64,000 bases of DNA from Yersinia hibernica (GTDB lineage: Bacteria > Pseudomonadota > Gammaproteobacteria > Enterobacterales > Enterobacteriaceae). The stretch is from contig NZ_CP032487.1 of NCBI RefSeq assembly GCF_004124235.1, forward strand, positions 3,596,001-3,660,000. The letters run 5' to 3'. The translations under genes were made by a program, and so were the position numbers. Shown one piece after another: positions 1-10,203 of the stretch. How positions within the stretch are numbered: position 1 is the stretch's first letter; each line of letters starts with the position of its first letter. A model generated the notes under the pieces. It ran no database searches. It was not told the origin of the DNA and was given only the letters and a program-made list of their open reading frames with translations.

Positions 1-748
<748 letters not shown>

Positions 749-992
749 AAGATTTGTTTGATTTGCCACCGAAATGGCGATGCTCAAAGATTACTTTCTG
801 CAAATATGCATTCGAACCGAAGTTCAAATGTGTACTGCTTTGGTCACTCTTCAAGACTTTGATTATTTCTGCCTGCCGAAACAGGCTTTGATATCGTCTT
901 GCGAGTGCCCACACAGATTGTCTGATAAATTGTTAAAGAGCGTTCGTTACCCGTTGGCCTTGCGGCGAATCTTACGGTAACGCGGGAGGCAG
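749..992 (-). promoter_or_regulatory. rrn 16S leader with boxA antitermination site
   Basis: This is the transcribed leader between promoter P2 and mature 16S rRNA. The reverse complement of 931-942 is CGCTCTTTAACA, the boxA element that loads NusB-NusE for rRNA antitermination. It is followed by a stretch (about 901-930) nearly identical to the E. coli rrn leader. The remainder pairs with sequence downstream of 16S for RNase III processing. No protein gene is credible here. Confidence 0.9.
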
Positions 993-1020
993 ATAATACG
1001 CTTTCCCGCTACAGAGTCAA
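993..1020 (-). promoter_or_regulatory. rrn P2 promoter
   Basis: On the minus strand, -35 TTGACT (1015-1020) and -10 TATTAT (993-998) are separated by 16 bp. The spacer closely matches the E. coli rrn P2 sequence as I remember it. This promoter gives the basal transcription of the operon. Confidence 0.9.
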
Positions 1021-1098
1021 CCACTTAATCAGTTAATTTTCTCTGCTCTTCCCGGCTACTCTGTGAAGTTGCTCACAGCGCCGTGTCGATGGATGCGC

Positions 1099-1126
1099 AT
1101 TATAGGGAGCCGCCTCAGAATGGCAA
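1099..1126 (-). promoter_or_regulatory. rrn P1 promoter
   Basis: On the minus strand, -35 TTGCCA (1121-1126) and -10 TATAAT (1099-1104) are separated by 16 bp and followed by a GC-rich discriminator starting GCGC. The short spacer and GC discriminator are hallmarks of stringent, growth-rate-controlled rRNA P1 promoters. The AT-rich DNA upstream (about 1127-1170) is where an UP element and Fis sites would lie, but I cannot map them. Confidence 0.9.
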
Positions 1127-1175
1127 GGGTTTATATTAAAGTTTTTTCCGACTGCTGATTATTTGAACGCAACGA

Positions 1176-1742
1176 CTATTTATGACGCATTTTTATTGCT
1201 TTTGGTAGCTCAGCCAGGCTATTTAGCACCCAATCAGCGCTAGCCTCACCTTCAGCAGTCACCGGCTTGCCGGTACGAACTAACACTTTAGTGCCAATAT
1301 TCGCCGCCGCAGCTGCCTGCATATCTTCAATTTTATCGCCAACCATATAAGAAGAAGCCATATCAATGTTCAATTCATTTTGTGCTTGCAGTAACATGCC
1401 CGGCAATGGCTTGCGGCATTCACATGTTTCGCGGAACTCCGCTACACTGGCATCGGGATGATGTGGGCAGAAATAGATACCATCTAAATCAACACCACGG
1501 TCAGCAAGAGACCAATCCATCCACTCGGTTAGGCTTAAGAATTGCGCTTCAGTAAAGATACCGCGTGCAATGCCCGATTGATTGGTGACCAGAACCAAAG
1601 CAAAACCCATTTCTTTCAATTCACGGCAAGCATCAATGACACCGTCGATAAACTGAAAATTATCAATTTCGTGGACATAACCATGGTCGACATTAATTGT
1701 GCCATCACGATCTAAAAATATTGCGGGGACGGGCTGAGTCAC
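1176..1742 (-). CDS. gmhB: D-glycero-beta-D-manno-heptose 1,7-bisphosphate 7-phosphatase
   Basis: GmhB removes the C7 phosphate of heptose bisphosphate in the cytosolic pathway to ADP-heptose, the precursor of the lipopolysaccharide inner core. The 188-aa protein has the HAD motif FLDRDGT (residues 9-15, with D11 nucleophile and D13 acid/base), motif II in LVTNQSG and a late GDKIED motif. The Cys/His cluster around CPHHPD and CECRKPLPG binds the structural zinc of this family. Length matches E. coli (191 aa). The gene diverges from metN and lies just upstream of the rrn promoters, the E. coli arrangement. A short hairpin (GGGCT/AGCCC near 1758-1771) lies in its 5' leader. Confidence 0.96.
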   Translation of the reverse strand: MTQPVPAIFLDRDGTINVDHGYVHEIDNFQFIDGVIDACRELKEMGFALVLVTNQSGIARGIFTEAQFLSLTEWMDWSLADRGVDLDGIYFCPHHPDASVAEFRETCECRKPLPGMLLQAQNELNIDMASSYMVGDKIEDMQAAAAANIGTKVLVRTGKPVTAEGEASADWVLNSLAELPKAIKMRHK

Positions 1743-1826
1743 TTATTTGCTCCTAAGGGCTGTCAAGCCCATTAGTATCGCATGTTTCATTGTCGATTGA
1801 GAATGGAAGAGAATCGGTGTTGCCAG

Positions 1827-1857
1827 TTGACTTAGCCGTCTAGACGCCTTAACATCC
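1827..1857 (+). promoter_or_regulatory. metN promoter with MetJ operator (met boxes)
   Basis: A -35 TTGACT (1827-1832) and a -10 TAACAT (1850-1855) are 17 bp apart. The spacer holds two adjacent met boxes, AGCCGTCT (1834-1841) and AGACGCCT (1842-1849), each 7 of 8 matches to the MetJ consensus AGACGTCT. A third, weaker box may overlap the -10. MetJ bound to S-adenosylmethionine would directly block RNA polymerase, so the operon should be repressed when methionine is plentiful. Confidence 0.85.
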
Positions 1858-1928
1858 AATCCGTACTTTGGTTCTACTGAAGTTTACTTTTTATCTAGCC
1901 ACGGAAACGACGATAAAATAAGAATAAT

Positions 1929-2960
1929 ATGATTAAACTTTCTCACATCAGCAAAGTGTTCCAGCAGGGTTCGCGCACGATTACCGCGCTTTCAGACGTG
2001 AGTCTACACGTCCCAGCTGGACAGATTTATGGCGTTATTGGGGCCTCAGGTGCCGGTAAAAGTACCCTGATTCGGTGCGCCAATATGTTAGAGCGTCCGA
2101 CTAGCGGGCAAGTTCTGGTTGACGGGCAAGACCTGACCACCTTAACTGAGGGCCAACTGACACGCGCACGCCGTCAGATTGGCATGATTTTTCAGCACTT
2201 TAACTTACTTTCTTCCCGTACAGTGTATGGCAATATTGCATTGCCTCTTGAGCTGGACAATACACCACGTGCAGATATCAAGAAAAGAGTGACCGAGCTG
2301 TTGGATTTGGTCGGTCTGTCTGATAAGCAAGATGCTTATCCGGCAAATCTCTCTGGCGGGCAGAAACAGCGCGTGGCTATCGCCCGTGCCTTGGCCAGCA
2401 ATCCTAAAGTTTTGCTGTGTGATGAAGCCACCAGCGCACTGGACCCAGCCACTACCCGCTCAATTCTTGAATTGCTCAAAGATATCAATCGCCGTTTAGG
2501 GCTAACCATTTTGCTTATCACCCATGAAATGGATGTAGTGAAACGTATTTGTGATCAAGTCGCGGTGATTAGTGAAGGCAAATTGATTGAAAAAGACAGT
2601 GTTAGTGAAGTGTTTTCTCACCCGAAAACTCCGCTGGCCCAACAGTTTATTCAGTCAACTTTACATCTGGATATTCCAGAAGATTATGCCCAGCGTATGA
2701 CTCAAGAGCCAAGCACCGACCAAGTGCCACTGCTAAAACTGGAATTCACCGGCCAATCGGTTGATGCGCCGTTAATTTCACAAGCGGTGCGCCGCTTTAA
2801 TATTGATATCGGCATTCTTAGCTCCCAAATGGATTATGCCGGTGGCGTTAAATTTGGTGTCATGTTGGCCGAGTTGCATGGCGACAATCAAGATGGCCTC
2901 GCGGCCATTAAGTTCTTACAAGATCATCATGTAAAAGTAGAGGTTCTGGGTTATGTCTGA
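1929..2960 (+). CDS. metN: Methionine ABC transporter ATP-binding protein
   Basis: MetN is the cytoplasmic ATPase of the MetNIQ importer for L- and D-methionine. The 343-aa protein has a Walker A motif GASGAGKS (residues 38-45), the ABC signature LSGGQ (about 141-145), Walker B ending in DEATSALD (about 165) and a switch histidine in LLITHEM. Residues from about 265 form the C-terminal ACT-like NIL domain that senses methionine and gives trans-inhibition. It is first in metNIQ and overlaps metI by 8 bp, which suggests translational coupling. A MetJ-type promoter lies about 75 bp upstream. Confidence 0.97.
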   Translation: MIKLSHISKVFQQGSRTITALSDVSLHVPAGQIYGVIGASGAGKSTLIRCANMLERPTSGQVLVDGQDLTTLTEGQLTRARRQIGMIFQHFNLLSSRTVYGNIALPLELDNTPRADIKKRVTELLDLVGLSDKQDAYPANLSGGQKQRVAIARALASNPKVLLCDEATSALDPATTRSILELLKDINRRLGLTILLITHEMDVVKRICDQVAVISEGKLIEKDSVSEVFSHPKTPLAQQFIQSTLHLDIPEDYAQRMTQEPSTDQVPLLKLEFTGQSVDAPLISQAVRRFNIDIGILSSQMDYAGGVKFGVMLAELHGDNQDGLAAIKFLQDHHVKVEVLGYV

Positions 2961-3606
2961 GGCAATGATGTGGTTAATGGCCCGAGGCGTCTGGGAAACT
3001 CTAATGATGACGTTTGTCTCTGGTTTCTTTGGCTTTGTTCTAGGGCTGCCGGTTGGGGTGCTACTGTATGTCACGCGCCCAGGGCAAATTATTGCCAACA
3101 ATAAGATTTACCGCAGCCTGTCTGGAGTGGTGAATATCTTCCGCTCTATACCTTTTATTATCTTATTGGTATGGATGATTCCTTTCACTCGGATGATAGT
3201 CGGTACATCCATTGGTTTGCAGGCGGCAATTGTGCCGTTAACTGTGGGAGCAGCGCCATTTATTGCCCGCATGGTGGAAAATGCCCTGCTGGAAATTCCA
3301 TCCGGTTTGGTTGAGGCTGCTCGTGCCATGGGGGCCACCCCCATGCAAATCATTAAAAAAGTGTTATTGCCTGAAGCTCTTCCAGGTTTAGTGAATGCCG
3401 CTACCATTACTCTGATTACTCTGGTGGGTTATTCCGCTATGGGTGGGGCAGTCGGTGCCGGTGGCTTAGGTCAAATCGGCTATCAGTATGGTTACATTGG
3501 TTATAACGCCACTGTAATGAATACGGTATTAGTATTATTAGTCATTTTGGTTTATCTGATTCAGTTCAGTGGTGATCGGATCGTGAAAGCCGTTACCCAC
3601 AAATAG
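2953..3606 (+). CDS. metI: Methionine ABC transporter permease
   Basis: MetI is the inner-membrane channel subunit of MetNIQ. The 217-aa protein is strongly hydrophobic with about five membrane helices. It contains the coupling-helix EAA motif ([14 protein letters not shown], from about residue 120) that docks onto MetN. Length equals the E. coli protein. It starts inside the end of metN and precedes metQ by 93 bp. Confidence 0.97.
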   Translation: MSEAMMWLMARGVWETLMMTFVSGFFGFVLGLPVGVLLYVTRPGQIIANNKIYRSLSGVVNIFRSIPFIILLVWMIPFTRMIVGTSIGLQAAIVPLTVGAAPFIARMVENALLEIPSGLVEAARAMGATPMQIIKKVLLPEALPGLVNAATITLITLVGYSAMGGAVGAGGLGQIGYQYGYIGYNATVMNTVLVLLVILVYLIQFSGDRIVKAVTHK

Positions 3607-3699
3607 TTATTAACATATAAGTCGTTATTAACACATAAATTACCCAGCGACGGCCTCACACAGCGGCGCATCTTAACGAATGTCTATAGAGGAAAGGAT

Positions 3700-4515
3700 A
3701 TGTCTTTAAAATTCAAATCTATCGCGGCAGTCAGTGCATTGATTGGTACTTTGGCACTGGTGGGTTGCGGCCCAGCGGAAAAAGATCCAAACCACATTAA
3801 GGTTGGCGTCATTGTCGGTGCTGAACAACAAGTTGCTGAAGTTGCTCAGAAAGTTGCAAAAGATAAATACGGCCTGGATGTTGAGCTGGTCACGTTTAAC
3901 GACTATGTCTTACCAAACGAAGCACTGAGCAAAGGTGATATTGACCTGAATGCTTTCCAACATAAACCTTATCTGGATCAGCAAATTAAAGATCGCGGTT
4001 ACAAATTGGTTGCTGTTGGCAACTCATTCGTTTACCCAATTGCTGGCTACTCTAAAAAAATCAAATCATTGGAAGAATTACAACCTGGCTCTCAGGTAGC
4101 ACTGCCAAATGACCCGACTAACCTAGGTCGTTCTCTGTTACTGCTGCAAAAAGTGGGTCTGATTAAGCTGAAAGAAGGTGTTGGTCTACTACCAACTGTG
4201 CTGGATGTAGTTGAGAATCCTAAAAACCTGAAATTGGTTGAGTTGGAAGCTCCTCAACTGCCACGTTCTTTGGATGACCAACAAATCGCTTTGGCAATTA
4301 TCAATACCACCTATGCAAGCCAAATCGGCCTGACACCGGCTAAAGATGGCCTGTTTGTCGAAGACAAAGAGTCACCTTACGTCAACCTGATCGTGGCCCG
4401 TGAAGATAACAAAGATGCGGAAAACGTGAAGAAATTCGTGCAGGCGTACCAGTCTGACGAAGTTTACGATGCAGCAAACAAAGCATTCAATGGCGGCGCA
4501 GTCAAAGGCTGGTAA
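3700..4515 (+). CDS. metQ: D-methionine-binding lipoprotein MetQ
   Basis: MetQ is the substrate-binding subunit of the methionine importer, tethered to the periplasmic face of the inner membrane. The 271-aa precursor has a lipoprotein signal peptide ending LALVGC, so cleavage and lipidation are expected at Cys23. The rest is an NLPA-family binding protein. AGAGGAAAGGATATG gives a strong ribosome-binding site. It is the last gene of metNIQ and is followed by a terminator hairpin. Confidence 0.97.
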   Translation: MSLKFKSIAAVSALIGTLALVGCGPAEKDPNHIKVGVIVGAEQQVAEVAQKVAKDKYGLDVELVTFNDYVLPNEALSKGDIDLNAFQHKPYLDQQIKDRGYKLVAVGNSFVYPIAGYSKKIKSLEELQPGSQVALPNDPTNLGRSLLLLQKVGLIKLKEGVGLLPTVLDVVENPKNLKLVELEAPQLPRSLDDQQIALAIINTTYASQIGLTPAKDGLFVEDKESPYVNLIVAREDNKDAENVKKFVQAYQSDEVYDAANKAFNGGAVKGW

Positions 4516-4578
4516 TGAGCAATTGGCTTTTTTACTGAATATCAAGTTTGTTAAATTCAGTGTTTGCTAAATATATTG

Positions 4579-4603
4579 CAAGACGGGCTCAGGCCCGTCT
4601 TGT
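4579..4603 (+). terminator. Terminator after metQ
   Basis: A GC-rich stem CAAGACGGGC/GCCCGTCTTG with a 4-nt loop lies 63 bp past metQ and before rcsF. The U tract is short (TTGTTATTT), so termination may be incomplete. Confidence 0.7.
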
Positions 4604-4662
4604 TATTTGCATAATAGATTGCTTCAATAGCGCCTCTTAAATAAAAAGGCTGAGGAATTTCT

Positions 4663-5070
4663 ATGCGTGCGTTACCTCTGTGTCTGTTAGCTCTCTCGCT
4701 AACTGGATGCTCCATGCTTCAATCAAAGCCATCCACCACAGAAAATCCGGTTAAGCAACCGTCCCCGGTTATCAAACCCAGCCCTACGGTAGCCCCGCGT
4801 CCGGCACCGGTAAAACTTTATAAAAGTGCAGAAGAGCTTGTGGGTAAGCCTTTTCGTGACTTGGGCGAAGTATCTGGTGAATCTTGCCAATCCACAGTGC
4901 AAGACTCCCCGCCGAGTATCGCCACCGCCCGTAAAAGAATGCAAACTCGTGCATCTTATATGAAAGCCAATGCAGTCTTACTGCATCAATGTGAAATACA
5001 AAGTGGTGTCCCTGGCTGTTACCAACAAGCCGTATGCCAGGGTTCTGCACTGAATGTTTCATCAAAATGA
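4663..5070 (+). CDS. rcsF: Outer-membrane lipoprotein RcsF, envelope stress sensor
   Basis: RcsF senses lipopolysaccharide and peptidoglycan damage and activates the Rcs phosphorelay by contacting IgaA. The 135-aa precursor has lipobox LTGC (Cys16), a proline-rich linker (about 25-48) that threads through outer-membrane proteins, and a C-terminal domain with four cysteines that form two nonconsecutive disulfides in the E. coli protein. Sequence from KSAEELVGKPFRDLGEVSG onward is almost identical to E. coli. The stop codon overlaps the trmO start (ATGA), so the two are probably translated together. Confidence 0.96.
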   Translation: MRALPLCLLALSLTGCSMLQSKPSTTENPVKQPSPVIKPSPTVAPRPAPVKLYKSAEELVGKPFRDLGEVSGESCQSTVQDSPPSIATARKRMQTRASYMKANAVLLHQCEIQSGVPGCYQQAVCQGSALNVSSK

Positions 5071-5774
5071 GTGTATTTTCTTTTCATCAGATCGGCGTCA
5101 TCCGCTCGCCCTATAAAGAGAAGTTTGCCGTGCCGCGGCAGCCCGGTCTGATTGAAGATGGCGGTGGAGAGTTACAACTTCTGCCCCCCTATAACCAGCC
5201 GGAAGCTGTACGCGGGTTATCTGATTTTAGTCATGTCTGGGTGATGTTTGTTTTCCATCAAACCATGGACGGCGGTTGGCGGCCAACAGTTCGCCCTCCT
5301 CGCTTAGGCGGCAATGCCCGGATGGGCGTATTTGCTACCCGCTCCACATTTCGCCCCAACCCGATTGGTATGTCCCTAATCGAGTTGAAAGGGATCTGCT
5401 GCCAAGGGGGGGAAGTGATTTTGCAGCTCGGCAGTCTAGATTTAGTTGATGGTACGCCGGTCATTGATATCAAACCCTATTTACCCTTCGCGGAGAGCCA
5501 ACCCCATGCTCGCGCGGGCTTTGCTCAAACCGCCCCTGATGCAGATATGCCAGTGAGCTTTTCCCACATTGCCGAACAGCAGCTAGTGCAGCAACAACCG
5601 CGTTATCCACATTTACGGCGTTTTATTTCTCAGGTATTAGCGCAAGACCCGCGCCCAGCCTACCGCAAAGGTGACAGTGAAAGCCGAGAATATGCTGTTC
5701 TGCTACTGGAATTTAACGTGCGCTGGCGGGTTATCGAGGGCCAAACGGAAGTGTTATCACTTGACCCACGCTAA
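5067..5774 (+). CDS. trmO: tRNA (adenine(37)-N6)-methyltransferase TrmO
   Basis: TrmO (TsaA/YaeB family) adds the N6-methyl group to t6A37 of tRNA-Thr using S-adenosylmethionine. I chose the ATG at 5067, which overlaps the rcsF stop as ATGA and gives a 235-aa protein starting MSVFSFHQIGVIRSP, collinear with E. coli. An in-frame ATG at 5034 would add 11 residues from within rcsF and is unlikely. The N-terminal beta-barrel core with GVIRSPYKEKFAVPRQPG and TRSTFRPNPIGMS is conserved. Confidence 0.95.
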   Translation: MSVFSFHQIGVIRSPYKEKFAVPRQPGLIEDGGGELQLLPPYNQPEAVRGLSDFSHVWVMFVFHQTMDGGWRPTVRPPRLGGNARMGVFATRSTFRPNPIGMSLIELKGICCQGGEVILQLGSLDLVDGTPVIDIKPYLPFAESQPHARAGFAQTAPDADMPVSFSHIAEQQLVQQQPRYPHLRRFISQVLAQDPRPAYRKGDSESREYAVLLLEFNVRWRVIEGQTEVLSLDPR

Positions 5775-5876
5775 ATTTCGCCCTGCTCTCTTTTGACAAC
5801 CCGCACTCGCTGGTAAACTAAACCACTTTTACTTTTTGGCTGCCTCTAATTGCAGTGCTAATGGAACCAAAACATC

Positions 5877-7595
5877 ATGCGTACTAGCCAATATTTGCTC
5901 TCCACTCTGAAGGAGACCCCTGCTGATGCTGAAGTTATCAGCCACCAGCTGATGCTCCGTGCCGGGATGATCCGTAAACTGGCCTCAGGTCTTTATACCT
6001 GGCTGCCGACCGGGGTTCGGGTGTTGAAGAAAGTCGAAAACATCGTGCGCGAAGAGATGAATAACGCCGGTGCTATCGAAGTTTCCATGCCTGTCGTGCA
6101 ACCGGCTGATTTGTGGCAAGAAAGTGGCCGCTGGGAACAATATGGCCCTGAGCTACTACGTTTTGTTGATCGTGGCGAGCGCCCTTTTGTACTCGGCCCA
6201 ACCCATGAAGAAGTGATTACTGACCTGATTCGCGGTGAGATAAACTCTTACAAACAACTGCCGCTGAACTTTTTCCAAATCCAGACCAAGTTCCGTGACG
6301 AAGTTAGGCCGCGTTTTGGTGTGATGCGCGCGCGTGAATTCTTGATGAAAGATGCTTACTCTTTCCATACTACTCAGGAATCATTGCAAGAGACTTACGA
6401 TGCGATGTATGCCGCATACAGTAAGATTTTCGAGCGCATGGACTTGAATTTCCGTGCAGTGTTGGCGGATACCGGTTCAATCGGTGGCAGTGCATCTCAT
6501 GAATTCCAAGTGCTGGCCGAAAGCGGCGAAGACGATATCGTGTTCTCAACCGGCTCAGATTATGCCGCTAACATTGAGTTTGCTGAAGCGCTGGCACCAT
6601 CGGCACCACGGGCGCTAGCGGCTGAAGAACTGCGAATCATTGATACCCCGAATGCTAAAACCATCGCTGAGTTAGTCGAGCAATTCAACCTGCCGATTGA
6701 GAAAACCGTGAAAACCTTAATGGTTCATGCTCATGAAGAGAGCGGCCATAAGTTAGTGGCTTTGCTGGTGCGTGGCGATCATGAATTAAATGAAATCAAA
6801 GCGGAAAAATTACCGCAAGTTGCTAAGCCGCTGACCTTCGCGACTGAAGAAGAAATTCGTGCAGCTATCGGTGCTGGCCCAGGTTCATTAGGCCCAGTTA
6901 ACTTGCCACTGCCGGTTGTGGTTGACCGCAGCGTAGCGGTAATGAGTGATTTTGGTGCTGGTGCGAACATCGATGGCAAACATTACTTTGGCATTAACTG
7001 GGAGCGTGATTTGCCCCTGCCACAAGTAGCTGACCTGCGTAATGTCGTTGAAGGTGATATCAGCCCTGATGGTAACGGCACACTGCAAATCAAACGCGGT
7101 ATCGAAGTTGGTCACATCTTCCAGTTAGGCACCAAATACTCAGAAGCCATGAAAGCGACGGTTCAGGGTGAAGATGGCCGTAATCAAGTGATGACCATGG
7201 GTTGTTACGGAATTGGGGTATCCCGCGTAGTAGCAGCGGCGATTGAACAAAATCATGATGACCGCGGTATTATTTGGCCAGATGCTATTGCCCCATTCCA
7301 GGTTGCTATTTTGCCAATGAATATGCACAAATCTTTCCGAGTAAAAGAACTGGCGGAAGAGTTGTACAACACCCTTCGCTCACATGGCATCGACGTTATT
7401 CTTGATGATCGTAAAGAGCGCCCGGGCGTGATGTTTGCCGATATGGAGTTGATTGGCGTGCCGCACAATATCGTGATTGGCGATCGCAATCTTGATAGCG
7501 AAGAAGTGGAATACAAAAATCGTCGGGTCGGTGAGAAGCAAATGATTAAAACTAATGAAATCATTGAGTTCTTATTGAGTCAAATCAAACGCTAA
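5877..7595 (+). CDS. proS: Prolyl-tRNA synthetase
   Basis: ProS charges tRNA-Pro. The 572-aa protein is the bacterial type: class II motifs 1 and 2 (motif 2 around [19 protein letters not shown]), an inserted editing domain (about 220-400) that deacylates Ala-tRNA-Pro, motif 3 in [13 protein letters not shown] and a C-terminal anticodon-binding domain. Length is the same as in E. coli. It lies about 100 bp after trmO and is followed by a strong terminator. Confidence 0.98.
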   Translation: MRTSQYLLSTLKETPADAEVISHQLMLRAGMIRKLASGLYTWLPTGVRVLKKVENIVREEMNNAGAIEVSMPVVQPADLWQESGRWEQYGPELLRFVDRGERPFVLGPTHEEVITDLIRGEINSYKQLPLNFFQIQTKFRDEVRPRFGVMRAREFLMKDAYSFHTTQESLQETYDAMYAAYSKIFERMDLNFRAVLADTGSIGGSASHEFQVLAESGEDDIVFSTGSDYAANIEFAEALAPSAPRALAAEELRIIDTPNAKTIAELVEQFNLPIEKTVKTLMVHAHEESGHKLVALLVRGDHELNEIKAEKLPQVAKPLTFATEEEIRAAIGAGPGSLGPVNLPLPVVVDRSVAVMSDFGAGANIDGKHYFGINWERDLPLPQVADLRNVVEGDISPDGNGTLQIKRGIEVGHIFQLGTKYSEAMKATVQGEDGRNQVMTMGCYGIGVSRVVAAAIEQNHDDRGIIWPDAIAPFQVAILPMNMHKSFRVKELAEELYNTLRSHGIDVILDDRKERPGVMFADMELIGVPHNIVIGDRNLDSEEVEYKNRRVGEKQMIKTNEIIEFLLSQIKR

Positions 7596-7612
7596 TTAGC
7601 TATAAATATCAA

Positions 7613-7651
7613 GCCGCCAGAGTGTGAATAACAACTGGCGGCTTTTTTTTA
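7613..7651 (+). terminator. Terminator after proS
   Basis: The stem GCCGCCAG/CTGGCGGC with a 14-nt loop is followed by eight T residues, a classic intrinsic terminator between the convergent proS and nlpE genes. Confidence 0.92.
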
Positions 7652-7670
7652 TTACAGCAACAAACGAGTT

Positions 7671-8378
7671 CTATTGGCTGTTACAGCTCTTATTGGCATT
7701 AAACTGAATATCGCCAGCCGGGATCAAAGTCTTATCTGACTGCCCCTCTTCCATTGATGGCCGCATATCAAAATGACCATTGAGGGTCAGGAACACAGGT
7801 TCCCCGACATTTTTACGCGCGGCTAAATAGCCCTTTTCCAATGCGATATTATTCTCCACTGGGAAGGTTTTTCCGGTAGCGCAGTCGGTAAATACCGCCG
7901 CATCAGCAAAATATTTATACATACCACTTAGCGGCATCGGCGTTTTAGGTAAAGACTGATCGCTGGGTACCAGCTGATAATTCAATTTGGATTCAATCGG
8001 CAGGCCTTGTTGATCAAGCATCACCAAGTTTTTACCCACCGGCCGGAAATAACGTTTTTCCCCCTGTGCATTAGTTAAAACCAATTTATCCGCTGTACGT
8101 GCCCACTGGCCATATTCAGCAAAGGCTGGGTCACCATTCTTATTGTCTGCAGAATGATTCGCACCACGATAAATCTCTTTCAAGACAAATGTTCCGTCAC
8201 TGTCGAGAAATAATGAAGTATCCAAACCACTGCAATCTGCACAGGGTAAAACGCCCTGATAACTTTGCTGCATCGGTTGTAAAACCTGCTCAACCGGTTG
8301 GTGGCGGTTATTACAACCTAATAATGACAGCGCACCTACTGCCAAAAATAGCGTTATTGTTAATTTACTCACAGTCAT
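7671..8378 (-). CDS. nlpE: Outer-membrane lipoprotein NlpE, Cpx activator
   Basis: NlpE (CutF) is an outer-membrane lipoprotein that triggers the CpxAR envelope response during surface contact and lipoprotein-trafficking stress and is linked to copper tolerance. The precursor is 235 aa from ATG 8378. A GTG two codons later (8372) has better spacing from GGGAGA and may be the true start. The lipobox is LSLLGC (Cys22). A CADC motif follows, then an OB-fold-like C-terminal domain. An upstream in-frame extension lacks a signal-peptide start and is rejected. Location beside proS matches E. coli. Confidence 0.93.
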   Translation of the reverse strand: MTVSKLTITLFLAVGALSLLGCNNRHQPVEQVLQPMQQSYQGVLPCADCSGLDTSLFLDSDGTFVLKEIYRGANHSADNKNGDPAFAEYGQWARTADKLVLTNAQGEKRYFRPVGKNLVMLDQQGLPIESKLNYQLVPSDQSLPKTPMPLSGMYKYFADAAVFTDCATGKTFPVENNIALEKGYLAARKNVGEPVFLTLNGHFDMRPSMEEGQSDKTLIPAGDIQFNANKSCNSQ

Positions 8379-8447
8379 TCTCCCGTACTGTGTCCGATAT
8401 AGAAGTAATGAAACTGCGTAAGCTACCAATATGGGCAGATATCAGCA

Positions 8448-8864
8448 TCATTCCTGATGTATTTTACCGCGCAGCGCTTTTGTCGCCCCTTTGCGGACTT
8501 TACTTTCGACTCGCCTAATTTTTGAACCCTTAGTCGGTTTTGTCGCACGGCGAGTTTTTTCTATCACCATAGCTTGGCGAATTAACGCCACCAACCGCGC
8601 TAATGCCGCCTCACGATTCATATCCTGGCTGCGGTATTCTTGCGCTTTGATAATAATGACCCCCTCGGCGGTCATCAAATGGCTATTTAGCAATAATAAC
8701 CTTTCTTTATAATACTCTGGCAGGCTTGAGGCCTTGATGTCAAAGCGCAAATGAATAGCCGTTGAGGTTTTATTAACATGTTGCCCGCCAGCACCTTGAG
8801 CCCGGATAGCCGTCAATTCAATCTCGCTATCGGGTAGGCTGACATTATTAGATATAATCAACAC
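8448..8864 (-). CDS. arfB: Alternative ribosome-rescue factor ArfB (peptidyl-tRNA hydrolase)
   Basis: ArfB (YaeJ) releases stalled peptides from ribosomes that lack a stop codon in the A site. The 138-aa protein has the catalytic GGQ (residues 26-28 in [13 protein letters not shown]) and a lysine/arginine-rich C-terminal tail that enters the empty mRNA channel. I chose GTG 8864, which begins 2 bp past the yaeQ stop and aligns with the E. coli start. An ATG at 8888 would overlap yaeQ and adds eight nonconserved residues. It is probably co-transcribed with yaeQ. Confidence 0.93.
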   Translation of the reverse strand: MLIISNNVSLPDSEIELTAIRAQGAGGQHVNKTSTAIHLRFDIKASSLPEYYKERLLLLNSHLMTAEGVIIIKAQEYRSQDMNREAALARLVALIRQAMVIEKTRRATKPTKGSKIRRVESKVRKGATKALRGKIHQE

Positions 8865-8866
8865 GC

Positions 8867-9415
8867 TTATTGCCCATCGCCTTGCCATTCATCAAAACTA
8901 ATTTCCAGATTATTCTCATCATCAGATAACCAAATAGTTCCCTCTTGCAACGTGGCTTGCAATGACATATTGCGCTGGGACAATGCTGCCAGCTTGGCCA
9001 TCTTTTCATCATCAAGGAAGCGCACCCGAAGATTACGGTGCCCAGACAATTTGTCTTGAACCTGTGGCCACCACACTTTAGCGGCCCTTTCGCTGTATGC
9101 ATAGAGCACAACTTGCTGTGATTGATTACAGGCTTTGCGCAGCCTTTTCTCCTCGGGAAGACCGAGTTCGACCCACAGTTCGATACCATTATGATCATTG
9201 TGACGCCAAATTTCTGGCTCATCATCAGCGCTCAAGCCCTTGGTAAACAGCAAGCGCTCATCAGCATGACAAATCCATGCCAGTAAACGTAGCATCATAC
9301 GCTGGTCGGTTTCGGATGGGTGTTGCGCGATGGTCAGGTTAACATCCTGAAAAAAATTACGATCCATATCAGCAATGTTAACAGTGGCTTTATGGATGGT
9401 TGCTTTTAGTGCCAT
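8867..9415 (-). CDS. yaeQ: YaeQ family protein
   Basis: This is a 182-aa protein clearly related to E. coli YaeQ, a conserved cytoplasmic protein with a PD-(D/E)XK nuclease-like fold. It was first found as a multicopy suppressor linked to RfaH function, but its molecular role is unknown. The start [20 protein letters not shown] is typical of the family. It lies immediately upstream of arfB in the same direction, so the two form an operon. Confidence 0.92.
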   Translation of the reverse strand: MALKATIHKATVNIADMDRNFFQDVNLTIAQHPSETDQRMMLRLLAWICHADERLLFTKGLSADDEPEIWRHNDHNGIELWVELGLPEEKRLRKACNQSQQVVLYAYSERAAKVWWPQVQDKLSGHRNLRVRFLDDEKMAKLAALSQRNMSLQATLQEGTIWLSDDENNLEISFDEWQGDGQ

Positions 9416-9552
9416 GGGTGACCTCTTAATTATCTGGCTGCTAGTGTACTTGATTCGGCCCGCTAGCTACCAGCCCGGGATAAGCGAGTTATTAGTGGTA
9501 TCAATACTAAAAAGAAAGCTTAGTTCAGGATCTAATATCTCCAGCACTCCTG

Positions 9553-9561
9553 TGCTATAGT
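9553..9561 (+). promoter_or_regulatory. Candidate extended -10 promoter for yaeP-rof
   Basis: TGCTATAGT is an extended -10 element (TGN followed by TATAGT) about 90 bp before yaeP. No good -35 is visible, as expected for this promoter class. The assignment is from sequence only. Confidence 0.45.
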
Positions 9562-9651
9562 CCTTATAAGTTCAGAGTTTATCTTCGTAGGTTGACCGTG
9601 TGGCGTCCCCACAGAGAATCTACCGGGTTAAACTTTTCCAGGAGGATTACT

Positions 9652-9852
9652 GTGCAGCAATACTGTGAGTTAGTACGCCGTTTTTATGCACAAATAGCGA
9701 GTGGTGACCAGGGCTATGTGTCGGATGCACTGGGTTGTGTATTGAAAGCATTGGACGAAGTTGCGGCTAACGACGCACTCCCGTCCTCCGTTAGGGAACA
9801 GGCGGCCTTCGCCGCCGCTAACTTATTGGTGAGCGATTATGTCGATGAGTGA
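9652..9852 (+). CDS. yaeP: UPF0253 family protein YaeP
   Basis: This 66-aa cytoplasmic protein of unknown function is close to E. coli YaeP ([31 protein letters not shown]). The start is GTG 9652, preceded at 6 nt by a strong AGGAGG. In-frame sequence back to 9592 does not resemble the family. The 3' end overlaps the rof start, so the two are probably translationally coupled, as in E. coli. Confidence 0.92.
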   Translation: MQQYCELVRRFYAQIASGDQGYVSDALGCVLKALDEVAANDALPSSVREQAAFAAANLLVSDYVDE

Positions 9853-10099
9853 AGAGTATCAACCCATCAATTGTGATGACTACGATAATCTGGAACTCGC
9901 CTGCCAACATCACCTGATACTGACGTTGAAGTTGAGAGGCGGTGAGATCGTAGAAGGTAAAGCTAGCGATCTACTGCTGAGAAAAAAGGTCGAATACCTG
10001 ATTGTCGAGCAGGAAGGGGCAATGCGTGAGTTACGTCTTGACCACATAGCCAGCTTCAGTCACCCCGAAATCGGGACTGTAGTCGTAAGTGCATCATAG
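9839..10099 (+). CDS. rof: Rho-binding antiterminator Rof
   Basis: Rof (YaeO) binds the primary RNA-binding site of Rho and inhibits Rho-dependent termination. The 86-aa protein keeps the acidic [18 protein letters not shown] segment that contacts Rho, and the conserved end [14 protein letters not shown]. Two nearby ATGs (9839 and 9845) are possible. The second gives a length equal to E. coli (84 aa). It overlaps the end of yaeP by 14 bp or less. Confidence 0.95.
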   Translation: MSMSEEYQPINCDDYDNLELACQHHLILTLKLRGGEIVEGKASDLLLRKKVEYLIVEQEGAMRELRLDHIASFSHPEIGTVVVSAS

Positions 10100-10115
10100 T
10101 TTCTGCACCTTTAAG

Positions 10116-10143
10116 ACGGGCCACTTTTCAGTGGCCCGTTTTG
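10116..10143 (+). terminator. Terminator after rof
   Basis: The stem ACGGGCCAC/GTGGCCCGT with a 6-nt loop lies 16 bp past rof. The T run is short (TTTT). Confidence 0.8.
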
Positions 10144-10203
10144 CATTCAGAGCTGACAAAAGGATGAACGAACGGCACCTTGCTAGATGGCGAGTGTAAG
10201 TGA

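Noticed and set aside
5034..5066. Upstream ATG for trmO
   Set aside because: The extra 11 residues come from the rcsF C terminus in another frame and are absent from the family. The ATGA overlap start is better.
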